From Janthinobacterium sp. GW456P (lineage in GTDB: Bacteria > Pseudomonadota > Gammaproteobacteria > Burkholderiales > Burkholderiaceae_D): a stretch of 64,000 nt of DNA. This document shows, one piece after another, positions 42,564 through 50,610 of the stretch. Position 1 is the stretch's first letter, and each line of letters begins with the position of its first letter. Under the pieces are notes generated by a model. The model saw nothing but the letters and a program-made list of their open reading frames with translations, did no database searches and was not told where the DNA came from. The stretch spans positions 186,706 through 250,705 of the forward strand of contig NZ_NEHB01000004.1 of NCBI RefSeq assembly GCF_002127655.1, in the 5' to 3' direction. The translations under genes and the position numbers were made by a program.

Positions 42564-42926
42564 ATGCAAACATCGAAACTGTTCAATACCCTGGTTGCCG
42601 CTATCGTACTGTCGGGCGCCTCGATCACCGCTTCGCATGCAGCTGACTCCGCCCCAAAAGCACAAGCTCCTGCTGACACCGTCGTGGCCGCCAACGCCGC
42701 CGCTGCCGTTCCTGATGAAACCATCACTTCCTCGGCCAAGGCCGCCCTGAGCGCCGATGCGCAAGCCGCTGCCCTGCCCGTCAAGGTAGCAACCCAGCAA
42801 GGTGTGGTCGTCCTGTCGGGCGACGTGCCGAGCGCCGAAGCGGGTGACCGCGTCGTGCAGATCGTCGCTTCCGTGAGCGGCGTGAAAGAAATCAAGAACG
42901 AGCTGAAAGTCAAAGCCGCCGGCTAA
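42564..42926 (+). CDS. Secreted BON-domain protein
   Basis: The protein has 120 residues from the ATG at 42564, preceded by GAGAGGAAC. A signal peptide ends near SHAADS (about residue 27). An Ala-rich linker precedes one BON domain (about 50-118), with the typical GVVVLSGDVPSAEAGDRVVQIVASVSGVKEIKNELKV. BON proteins in the periplasm (OsmY type) support envelope integrity under stress. The sigma-54 promoter and two GlrR-type sites upstream make it the predicted target of the adjacent GlrK-GlrR system. Confidence 0.88.
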   Translation: MQTSKLFNTLVAAIVLSGASITASHAADSAPKAQAPADTVVAANAAAAVPDETITSSAKAALSADAQAAALPVKVATQQGVVVLSGDVPSAEAGDRVVQIVASVSGVKEIKNELKVKAAG

Positions 42927-42956
42927 TCCCCCTCGCGCTGTACTTTACTCCGGGTT

Positions 42957-42984
42957 GCCCTGTCTGCGGACAGGGCATTTTTTT
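42957..42984 (+). terminator. Rho-independent terminator after the BON gene
   Basis: A perfect 8-bp stem, GCCCTGTC-TGCG-GACAGGGC (42957-42976), is followed by ATTTTTTT. It ends the BON transcript just before the convergent rhaK stop. Confidence 0.9.
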
Positions 42985-42994
42985 GCCCGTTGAT

Positions 42995-44350
42995 TTATTG
43001 TGTCAGCAGTGCCCGCCATTGTTCACGATAAGCAAGCAAGCCGTCCACGGCCAGCGCCGGCATCAGCGTTGCCGCCATCGTCGGCACCTCGCCCCAGCGA
43101 TGCAGCATCCAGCCGCCACACGTGGTGCCACTGGCGTCCTGCGACACGGACACGTCCTGGCCTGGCCGCAAGGCCGCCAGCAAGGACGAAAAATGCCGGT
43201 TGTCCGTAAAACTGCCTTCCACCGTGACCGGCCCTCGTGCGCCGAGGGCATCGAGGCAATAGTCGCTCATCAGCGCGCAGTACAAGGTGGCCAGCGCATA
43301 CCGTTCCTGCGCGTTGCGCGGCGCTGGCCCGGCGATGCGCCCCGCCTGCCCCACGAACGGCCCGCCCGACTCCGCAAAGCACGGTAGCGCCAGCGTGCCT
43401 TGCCCGACCAGCCGCGCGATGTCGGCCGCATCGCACGCTTGCGGCTGCTCGCCGGCCAGCACCGAAAATTCGCGTCCGCCCATGAAGCGCATGCAGGCGA
43501 CGGGCTGGCCCAGCGCATTGACATTGGCCAGCATGTCGGCCGTTTCATCGAGCTGCTCGAGGGGCGCCCCAAACGCGGCGGCGATCGCCCAGGTGCCAGT
43601 CGACAATACCGTGCGCGGCTCGCCGATTGCTCGCGCATCCAGATAGCGCAGCAGCGAGGCATTGCTGTCGTGGATGCCGCACAGCACCTGGCACGCGGGC
43701 GGCAAGGCGTGGGCCAGCACCGGCCCCAGCGCGGTCCACGCCGGCCGCAGCGGTGGAAACAGATGCGTCCATTCCATCTGCTGCACCAGCGAGGAATACG
43801 TGCCTTGCCGCGGTTGCCATAAATCCGTATGGCAACCCAGCGAGGTCACTTCGCCGGCCGCCACGCCCGACAGGCGCCAGGCCCAGTATTGCGGGTAGGT
43901 CAGAATATGGCACGCGCGGGCAAATTGCTCCGGATACGTTTTGGCCAGCCAGTACAGCTGCAAACCCAGGTTCAGCCCGCACGGCAGTCGTGGCGACAGG
44001 CTGTCGGCAAACGCGGGACGCAGCGCCGCATACTCGGCTGCCAGCGCTTGCGGCAAGCTGGACTCATAGTCGAGGATGGGCAGCACCAGCCCGTCGTCGT
44101 CGACCAGGGCCGCCGTGGCGCCATGCGTGACGGGCACGATGGCGGTGATGCGGGCCTGGCGCGCAAACACGGCCAGTATGGTCTGCAGCCAGTCCCACAG
44201 GCGCTCCGTATCGTGGTGCGGATACAGTCCCGCATGCACGATGCTGTTCGGGCAGCGCTGTTCGGCCAGGATGGCGCCGGTGGCGTCCAGCAAGGTCAGC
44301 TTGGCATTGGTCTTGCCGATATCGAGTACCACGGTGGCGTTGTCGGTCAC
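42995..44350 (-). CDS. rhaK: FGGY-family L-rhamnulose kinase
   Basis: The protein has 451 residues from a GTG at 44350 with GAGGAC upstream. The first phosphate loop, VVLDIGKTNAKLTLLD, and VLSTGTWAIAAAF in the second lobe are FGGY features. It phosphorylates the open-chain sugar after isomerisation; the context makes L-rhamnulose the substrate. Last gene of rhaRSTPQUK. In Rhizobium leguminosarum the equivalent kinase is also needed for uptake through the ABC transporter. It is shorter and unlike E. coli RhaB in its N-terminus, as is the rhizobial enzyme. Confidence 0.85.
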   Translation of the reverse strand: MTDNATVVLDIGKTNAKLTLLDATGAILAEQRCPNSIVHAGLYPHHDTERLWDWLQTILAVFARQARITAIVPVTHGATAALVDDDGLVLPILDYESSLPQALAAEYAALRPAFADSLSPRLPCGLNLGLQLYWLAKTYPEQFARACHILTYPQYWAWRLSGVAAGEVTSLGCHTDLWQPRQGTYSSLVQQMEWTHLFPPLRPAWTALGPVLAHALPPACQVLCGIHDSNASLLRYLDARAIGEPRTVLSTGTWAIAAAFGAPLEQLDETADMLANVNALGQPVACMRFMGGREFSVLAGEQPQACDAADIARLVGQGTLALPCFAESGGPFVGQAGRIAGPAPRNAQERYALATLYCALMSDYCLDALGARGPVTVEGSFTDNRHFSSLLAALRPGQDVSVSQDASGTTCGGWMLHRWGEVPTMAATLMPALAVDGLLAYREQWRALLTQ

Positions 44351-44359
44351 GTCTTGTCC

Positions 44360-44680
44360 TCAGGCCAGATGAAAAACGCGAACCAGGGGCACGGCGACGG
44401 GCGACGCATCGGGCCGCGTGTCCATCAGGTCGGCCATGTAATCCCACCAGCGGCGCATTACCGGATGCTGCGGCAAAGCGTCCATCGCGTGGCCGTCGAT
44501 GCGGCGCAGCACGGCAAACAGCGCGCCCGTGCCTGCATCGAGAAAGATGCTGTAGTCGCGCACGCCCGAGTCGTGCAGCAAGCTGGCCAGTTCGGGCCAG
44601 ATGGCGTCGTGGCGGCGTTGATATTCGGCGGCGATGGCCGGCCCCGGCTTGAGCTGCATCCTGAAAGCGATGTGTTCCAT
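44360..44680 (-). CDS. rhaU: L-rhamnose mutarotase
   Basis: The protein has 106 residues, the family length. [30 protein letters not shown] carries Tyr20 and His24, equivalent to active-site residues of E. coli Rha[18 protein letters not shown] is the C-terminal signature. It interconverts alpha- and beta-L-rhamnopyranose. It begins two bases after the rhaQ stop. Confidence 0.93.
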   Translation of the reverse strand: MEHIAFRMQLKPGPAIAAEYQRRHDAIWPELASLLHDSGVRDYSIFLDAGTGALFAVLRRIDGHAMDALPQHPVMRRWWDYMADLMDTRPDASPVAVPLVRVFHLA

Positions 44681-44682
44681 GG

Positions 44683-45732
44683 TTATTTTTTCGTCGGTTT
44701 GCGGTTCAGCAGGCGCGGCAGGGCAATCGTAATCAACAGCAAGATGCCGACAACAATCGTCATGATGACACCAGGAATATTGAGCAGCGCCAGGCCATAG
44801 GTGACCATGCCCAGCAGCAGCACGGCCAGCAGTACGCCGCCGATGCTGCCCTTGCCGCCGGCGATGCTGACGCCGCCGAGGATGACCATGGTGATCACTT
44901 CCAGCTCCCAGCCCATGGCGATATTGGGCCGCGTGCTGCCGATGCGTCCCGTCAGCAGCCAGGCGGCCAGGCCGGCCATGGTGCCTGTCAGCACGAACAG
45001 CGCAAAGCGGTAGCGGTCCACCGCCACGCCTGAGAAGCGCGCCGCCATCGGATTGCTGCCGATGGCAAAGATGCGCCGGCCCCAGCTGGTCGCGTGCAGC
45101 AGCACGGCAAACAGCACGGCAAACACCAGCAATATCACGAAGGGACGCGGGAGAATGTCGAAGAAATAGCCCTGCCCCCAGTCGACCAGCAGTGGCGGAT
45201 AGCCGGTATACGCCTGGTCGCCGAGGATCACGCTGGCCAGGCCGCGAAACAGCGCCACCGTGCCGATCGTCACAACGATGGACGGCAGGGCAAAGCGCGT
45301 CACCAGCACGCCGTTCAGACTGCCGCAAACGGCGCCCATGGCCAGCGCGACAAACAGCAGGCCTGCGGGCGGCACGCCGTGGTGGTGCGCAAAACCCATC
45401 GCCACCGACGACAGCGCCAAGGTGCCCGAGACGGAAATGTCGATTTCGCGGCAAATGATCAGCAAGGCCATCGGCAGCGCAATCAGCGCTTTTTCGCTGA
45501 AATTGAAGGTGCTGTCGGCCAGGTTGTAGGCGTCGAAAAAGTTTGGCAGCAGCACACTGTTGCCGATGAACACGGCCACCAGCAGCAGCGCCAGCAGCGC
45601 TTCCCAGTGCGCCAGGTAATGCGACAGGCGCTGTGCCTTGCGGTCGAGGATGGTGTAGCGCGTACCGGGCGCGGCGGGCGATGGCGTGCCGTTCACGGTG
45701 CTCTGGTGCAGGGAAGTCGAGATCGCGTTCAC
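44683..45732 (-). CDS. rhaQ: Rhamnose ABC transporter permease
   Basis: The protein has 349 residues with eight to ten hydrophobic segments. [19 protein letters not shown] and [25 protein letters not shown] are typical of the ribose/rhamnose permease family (BPD_transp_2). The ATG overlaps the rhaP stop by 4 bp. The P and Q names follow the rhizobial gene order. Confidence 0.85.
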   Translation of the reverse strand: MNAISTSLHQSTVNGTPSPAAPGTRYTILDRKAQRLSHYLAHWEALLALLLVAVFIGNSVLLPNFFDAYNLADSTFNFSEKALIALPMALLIICREIDISVSGTLALSSVAMGFAHHHGVPPAGLLFVALAMGAVCGSLNGVLVTRFALPSIVVTIGTVALFRGLASVILGDQAYTGYPPLLVDWGQGYFFDILPRPFVILLVFAVLFAVLLHATSWGRRIFAIGSNPMAARFSGVAVDRYRFALFVLTGTMAGLAAWLLTGRIGSTRPNIAMGWELEVITMVILGGVSIAGGKGSIGGVLLAVLLLGMVTYGLALLNIPGVIMTIVVGILLLITIALPRLLNRKPTKK

Positions 45733-46724
45733 GCGGCGCTCCTTGAGGACGGTTGCAGCATGGCCAGCGGCAGGATCTGGCGCCCGGCCTTCTTGTTGCC
45801 GCGTGCATTGATCAGCACGGCGGTAAGGATCACGATGCCCGTCAGCGCGCTTTGCCAGAACGGCGAGACCTTGATGATCGGCAAGGCGTTATTGATCACG
45901 GACAGGAACAGCGCGCCGAGCACGGCGCCCGACACCGTGCCGGCGCCGCCGGCGATGCTGATGCCGCCGATTACGCAGGCGGCAATCACGGTAAATTCAA
46001 AGCCGTAGGCAATTTCCGAATACGCGACCGCATAGCGCGCCACCCACAGGTAGCCGCACAGGCCGGCCATCATGCCCGACAGGCCGTAGGTCCAGAACAG
46101 CCGGCGAGCCGTCGAGATGCCGACATAGCGCGCCGCCTGTGGCTGGTTGCCGATCGCATACAGGTCGCGCCCAAAGCGCGTGTAGCGCGCCAGCAGCCAG
46201 ATGGCGATGATGGCCGCGGCCGCTATCCACACCAGGTGCGTGACGCCCAACAAGCGCTCGAGCGGAAAGGCGATGAAGTGGGCCGGCATCTGGTGCGACG
46301 AGACCCAGGCGCCGCCCGACAGCACGAACACCAGGCCGCGGTACACGCTCATGGTGCCCAAGGTCACCACGATGGGCGGCAAGTCCAGGTAGCCGATCAG
46401 GTAGCCGTTGACCAGGCCCAACAGCAGGCCGATCAGCACGGCCGCCAGCATCACCACTGCCAAAGGCAGCGCCGGATATTGCACCGCCAGCAGCGCGGCC
46501 ATCATGCCCGACAGGGCCAGGTTCGACGCCACCGACAGATCGATGCCGCGCGTGATGATGACGAACATCTGCGCCAGCGCCAGCATCACCAGCAGGGTGC
46601 TGTCGGTGAGCAGGTTGCCAAGGCTGCCGGCGCTCAAAAAGACGGGGGCGCGCAGGCCCACGGCGCCGGCCAGCAGCACGATCAGCAGCGCCAGCTGGAC
46701 TTCGCGTTGTTTCAGGTAGTGCAT
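45729..46724 (-). CDS. rhaP: Rhamnose ABC transporter permease
   Basis: The protein has 331 residues. [28 protein letters not shown] and [30 protein letters not shown] mark the same permease family as rhaQ. The start overlaps the end of rhaT by 13 bp. It should form the membrane pore as a heterodimer with RhaQ. Confidence 0.85.
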   Translation of the reverse strand: MHYLKQREVQLALLIVLLAGAVGLRAPVFLSAGSLGNLLTDSTLLVMLALAQMFVIITRGIDLSVASNLALSGMMAALLAVQYPALPLAVVMLAAVLIGLLLGLVNGYLIGYLDLPPIVVTLGTMSVYRGLVFVLSGGAWVSSHQMPAHFIAFPLERLLGVTHLVWIAAAAIIAIWLLARYTRFGRDLYAIGNQPQAARYVGISTARRLFWTYGLSGMMAGLCGYLWVARYAVAYSEIAYGFEFTVIAACVIGGISIAGGAGTVSGAVLGALFLSVINNALPIIKVSPFWQSALTGIVILTAVLINARGNKKAGRQILPLAMLQPSSRSAA

Positions 46725-48262
46725 GGGAGTTCCTCGTTCGAGTGGACGCTGCCGGAGGCGGCGGCGACCACGTTTTCCGGTGTCGCCTGGGTGCGTGAAA
46801 AGACGCTATGGATATGGCCCTGGTGCATCACCACCACGCGGTCGGCCATGCCCAGCACTTCCGGCAATTCCGACGACACCAGGATCACCGACAGGCCCTG
46901 CGTCACCAGTTCGCTGATAAAGCGGTGCACGGCCGCTTTCGAGCCGATATCGATGCCCTTGGTCGGTTCATCGAGAATGATGACTTTGGGCTTGGTGGCC
47001 AGCCATTTGGCCAGCACCACTTTTTGCTGGTTGCCGCCCGACAGCTCCGACACCATCTGCGTAAAGTGGCTGGCCTTCAGTTCCAGCTGTTCGCTGAGCT
47101 GGCGCGCGATCGCCGTTTCGCTGGCACGCTTGCTGCGCAGGAAAAAACCGATGCCGTCGAGAATAGGCAAGGTGATGTTCTGCACGATGGACAGCGACAG
47201 GTGCGCGCCCTGGTGCTGGCGGTCTTCCGGCACATACGCGATGCCGTGCCGGATGGCGTCGCTGGCGCAGCGGATCGCCACTTCCTGGCCGGCAATCTTG
47301 ACGGTGCCGGTCACGCCTGGCGTCAGGCCAAACAGCGCCTGCATCACTTCGGAGCGCCCGGCGCCCACCAGGCCGTAGAAGCCGACGATCTCGCCTTGCT
47401 GCACCGAAAAACTGACGTCCCGAAACTCGGTCGGATGACAGAACTGCGACACTTCCAGCAAGGTCGCTCCCAGCGCTACCTCGGCCTTGGGAAATACCTG
47501 GTGGATGGCGCGGCCCACCATCAAGGAGACCAGCTGCGGTTCGGTAATCTCGGCCAGCAGGCCGGCGGCGACAAAATGGCCGTCGCGCAGCACGGTGTAG
47601 CTGTCGGCGACGGCAAAGATTTCATCGAATTTGTGCGAGATAAAAATGACGGCCGTGCCGGCCGCGCGCAGCTGGCCGATGATGCGGTACAGCTCGTGGA
47701 TTTCGCGCTGCGACAGCGACGCCGTCGGTTCGTCCATGATCACCACGCGCGCCTCCTGCGACAGCGCGCGGGCGATCTCCACGAAGTGGCGCTGCGCCAC
47801 GCTCAGGTCCTTCACCTTGGCCAGCACCGGCAGCTGCACTTCCAGGCGCGCAAAGATCGCTTCTGCTTGCTGCGCCATCAGCGCCCAGTCGATGCGCGCC
47901 GGGTAGCCGGTCTGCGGCTGGCGGCCGATATAAATGTTTTCGGCTACCGTCAGTTCGTCGAACATCACGGTTTCCTGGTGCACGGCGGTGATGCCGGCAG
48001 CCATCGCGTCTTGCGGGCTGGCAAACAGCACGCGCTGGCCACCGACTTCGAGATGGCCTGCGTCCGGCTGATAAATGCCCGTCAGGGTCTTCACCAGGGT
48101 CGACTTGCCGGCGCCGTTTTCGCCGATCAACGCCATCACTTCACCGGCGCGCACGGTCAGCGCCACGTCGTGCAGCGCGGTGACGCCATGAAAATGCTTG
48201 CAGAGGCCGTGCAGGCGCAATACCGGCGCCGCGCTCTGCGCAATGGGGGGATTCTGTGACAT
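46712..48262 (-). CDS. rhaT: Rhamnose ABC transporter ATPase (two ABC domains)
   Basis: The protein has 516 residues. The first ABC domain has GENGAGKSTLVK and VVIMDEPTASLS; the second has a degenerate Walker A (GLVGAGRSEV) and LSGGNQQKVVLAKWL with VIILDEPTKGID, the usual picture in sugar-type double ATPases. It energises rhamnose uptake with RhaP and RhaQ. Confidence 0.9.
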   Translation of the reverse strand: MSQNPPIAQSAAPVLRLHGLCKHFHGVTALHDVALTVRAGEVMALIGENGAGKSTLVKTLTGIYQPDAGHLEVGGQRVLFASPQDAMAAGITAVHQETVMFDELTVAENIYIGRQPQTGYPARIDWALMAQQAEAIFARLEVQLPVLAKVKDLSVAQRHFVEIARALSQEARVVIMDEPTASLSQREIHELYRIIGQLRAAGTAVIFISHKFDEIFAVADSYTVLRDGHFVAAGLLAEITEPQLVSLMVGRAIHQVFPKAEVALGATLLEVSQFCHPTEFRDVSFSVQQGEIVGFYGLVGAGRSEVMQALFGLTPGVTGTVKIAGQEVAIRCASDAIRHGIAYVPEDRQHQGAHLSLSIVQNITLPILDGIGFFLRSKRASETAIARQLSEQLELKASHFTQMVSELSGGNQQKVVLAKWLATKPKVIILDEPTKGIDIGSKAAVHRFISELVTQGLSVILVSSELPEVLGMADRVVVMHQGHIHSVFSRTQATPENVVAAASGSVHSNEELPCTT

Positions 48263-48287
48263 ATCCGTTCACACAAGAAAAATTGTG

Positions 48288-48373
48288 GGTCGGGTTAGCC
48301 AAAGGCGTAACCCGACAACATTGTTGACGTCGCAGGTGTTGTCGGATTACGGCGCCACGCGCCGAATCCAACC
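48288..48373. repeat. Double-hairpin copy of the GTCGGATTA repeat
   Basis: Hairpin 1 (48288-48316) pairs GGTCGGGTTAGCC with GGCGTAACCCGAC. Hairpin 2 (48339-48373) pairs TTGTCGGATTACGGCG with CGCCGAATCCAA. The spacer contains ACATTGTTGACGTC, nearly the same as in the copy at 61079. It sits between rhaS and rhaT inside the operon, where such structures could stabilise or end the abundant rhaS message. Confidence 0.75.
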
Positions 48374-48376
48374 TGC

Positions 48377-49381
48377 TTAGAAAATCTTCGAGAACTTGTC
48401 GACGTTATCCTTGTCATAGGTAAACGGTGGCGCCAGCGCCGCTTCGCCGGCGGCGTCGATCGTCAGCTTGCCCATGCGGCCGACGGCAATCGATTCGCCC
48501 GCCTTGCCCGTCGCCTTGCCGGTGACGAACTGGTGCGCGGCATAGGTGGCGGCGTAGCCGAGGTCGATCGGGTTCCAGATCGCAAAGCTTTTCACGGCGC
48601 CGCTTTTCACGTGGCCAGCCATTTCCGATGGCAAACCCAGGCCCGTCACATACACTTTGCCCACCAGTTTTTCATCAACCACCGCCTTGCTGGCCGCATT
48701 GATGCCGACCGTCGTCGGAGCGATGATGGCTTTCAAATTCGGGTTGCTGCGCAACAGGCCAATCGCTTCGCGGTAGCTCTTGTCGGACTGGTCGTCGCCA
48801 TACACGGTCGACACCAGCTTGATTTTGGCATACGCGCTCTGGGCCAGCGTCTTTTTCATTTCGCCGATCCAGATATTCTGGTTGGTCGCCTGCGCTGTGG
48901 CCGACAGGATGGCGATGTCGCCGGCGCCGCCGATGGCGTCGGACGCCATTTCGATCTGTTTCTGGCCGATCAGGGACGGGCTCGATGGGTTCAGCTGCAG
49001 CAAACGGCCTTCCTTGGCGACGCCGCTGTCGAAGGAAATGACCTTGATGCCGCGCTGCATGGCTTTCTTGGTGATCGGCACCAGGGCATTGGCGTCGTTG
49101 GCGGAAATGACGATGGCCTTGACCTTCTGGCTGATCAGGGAACTGATGATTTCGATCTGGCCTTCGGCGGTGGCTGTCGTCGGGCCCGTGTAGATGATTT
49201 CCACGTCGCCCAGCTGCTTGGCCGCTTCGTTCGCGCCTTCATGGGCGGCGTCAAAAAAACCGTTGCCGAGGTTTTTCACGACCATGGCGATCTTCATTTT
49301 GTCAGCCGCCTGGGCACCGGTGGCCAGGCAGGCCATCATGCAGGTGCTCAGGATCGCCACCATCATTTTTTTCATTGTCAT
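48377..49381 (-). CDS. rhaS: Rhamnose ABC transporter substrate-binding protein
   Basis: The protein has 334 residues. A signal peptide ends at GAQAAD (about residue 25). The periplasmic sugar-binding fold is seen in KIAMVVKNLGNGFFDAAHEGANEAAKQLGDVEIIYTGP and VISFDSGVAKEGRL. AGGAG lies upstream of the ATG at 49381. It delivers rhamnose to RhaPQ. Confidence 0.9.
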   Translation of the reverse strand: MTMKKMMVAILSTCMMACLATGAQAADKMKIAMVVKNLGNGFFDAAHEGANEAAKQLGDVEIIYTGPTTATAEGQIEIISSLISQKVKAIVISANDANALVPITKKAMQRGIKVISFDSGVAKEGRLLQLNPSSPSLIGQKQIEMASDAIGGAGDIAILSATAQATNQNIWIGEMKKTLAQSAYAKIKLVSTVYGDDQSDKSYREAIGLLRSNPNLKAIIAPTTVGINAASKAVVDEKLVGKVYVTGLGLPSEMAGHVKSGAVKSFAIWNPIDLGYAATYAAHQFVTGKATGKAGESIAVGRMGKLTIDAAGEAALAPPFTYDKDNVDKFSKIF

Positions 49382-49448
49382 GCCACGTCTCCTTTTATTA
49401 TTGATGTGGCGGTAGGCACCATGCCTCCGGCCATCTTGTTATTGGTGT

Positions 49449-50282
49449 TTATTGGCCCTGCCAGTCGCTTTCCGCCTGCGACATGGCCGCCTCGGGCGCG
49501 AGTTCGGGCGCTACCGCCAGCACCTTGACGCCCGACTGTTCCAGCATCTGCACGGCAGCGTCGGATGCGCCCGTGTCCGTGATGACGCAGGAGACGCGGT
49601 TCAGGCCGCACAGGATCAGTCCCGCCTTGCGGGCGAACTTGCTGCTGTCGGCCAGCACGATCAATTCCTCGGCCTGGCTGATCAGGCGTTTTTCCGCCTG
49701 GATCAGCATTGGGTCCGCTTCCATCAGGCCCAGCATCGACAGGCCATACACGCCCATGAACATCTTGCCGGCGTAATGGTGCTGGCTGATGTCGTTATCA
49801 AAAGGGCTGAGGATGACGTTCTGTTCGCGGTACACCGTACCGCCCGGCAAGATGATTTCATTCTCGCTCGTCATCAGGAGGCGTTCGGCCATCATGAAGG
49901 AATTGGTGAGGATTTTCAGGCGCTTGTCGACCAGAAATTCCACCATGCGGTAGGTGGTGGTGCCGCCATTGATGATGATGGTGTCGCCGTCCGCGCACAG
50001 GCCGCAGGCATGGCGGGCAATCGCGCGTTTTTGCGCGGCGCCGCGGTCGATATTGTTCTGGAATGTCTCGCCCGACAGCGCAAAGGTGCGCTGCTTTTTT
50101 TGCGGCAGGCTTTCCGCGCCGCCACGCGTGCGCACCAGCAGGTTGCGCTCGGCCAGCCAGGCGATATCGCGCCGTATGGTCGCTGGCGACGAATTGAGCC
50201 AGCCGACCAACTGGTCGACGCTCGCCGCGGCATGCTCGGCGAGTAACTTCAACAGCCCTTTGCGGCGTTTGTGATTGATCAC
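49449..50282 (-). CDS. rhaR: DeoR/GlpR-family repressor of rhamnose genes
   Basis: The protein has 277 residues from a GTG at 50282 with AGAGGAGA upstream. The N-terminal DeoR helix-turn-helix reads LLKLLAEHAAASVDQLVGWLNSSPATIRRDIAWLAERNLLVRTRGG. The C-terminal sugar-isomerase-like domain has INGGTTTYRMVEFL and VLADSSKFARKAGL. It is first in the leftward rha operon and diverges from rhaD, with paired repeats in the gap. In rhizobia the equivalent RhaR is a negative regulator. Confidence 0.85.
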   Translation of the reverse strand: MINHKRRKGLLKLLAEHAAASVDQLVGWLNSSPATIRRDIAWLAERNLLVRTRGGAESLPQKKQRTFALSGETFQNNIDRGAAQKRAIARHACGLCADGDTIIINGGTTTYRMVEFLVDKRLKILTNSFMMAERLLMTSENEIILPGGTVYREQNVILSPFDNDISQHHYAGKMFMGVYGLSMLGLMEADPMLIQAEKRLISQAEELIVLADSSKFARKAGLILCGLNRVSCVITDTGASDAAVQMLEQSGVKVLAVAPELAPEAAMSQAESDWQGQ

Positions 50283-50400
50283 CTTTGTCTCCTCTTGAGC
50301 CCTCTCCTGCCTTGCCCTGGCGTAGCCAGATGGGCAGGGACGACTTCTTTATCGGTGAGCCAGCCTAAGCAGTTGAGCGGTGCGTGTCAACAATCAATCA

Positions 50401-50472
50401 ATCAACATCGTGATTATTTGCCCATTGCGCAAATGCCTGATCGACGTTTCGATCAACATGATGATTATTTGC
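50401..50472. promoter_or_regulatory. Paired direct repeats in the rhaR-rhaD divergent promoter region
   Basis: Two 21-bp repeats, ATCAACAT-N2-TGATTATTTGC, start at 50401 and 50452 and are identical at 19 of 21 positions. Their 51-bp spacing is close to five helical turns. Each has an inner ATCA-N6-TGAT symmetry. This is the only notable structure in the 328-bp gap 50283-50610. A likely operator pair for RhaR. Confidence 0.65.
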
Positions 50473-50610
50473 GTTTCTCTCACGCTTTTGATTGCTTGTT
50501 GATTGACATGATCAGGCGCCTGACTTCTACTGAACGCTGCTGCCGCCAATTGCTCCGCACGCAGATGCGGCCAGGGCAAGTGCACACATAACCAATAATG
50601 GAGACACTGT

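Noticed and set aside
48198-48380. Short open frame over the repeat between rhaT and rhaS
   Set aside because: It translates through hairpin repeats and the rhaT start, with no protein character.
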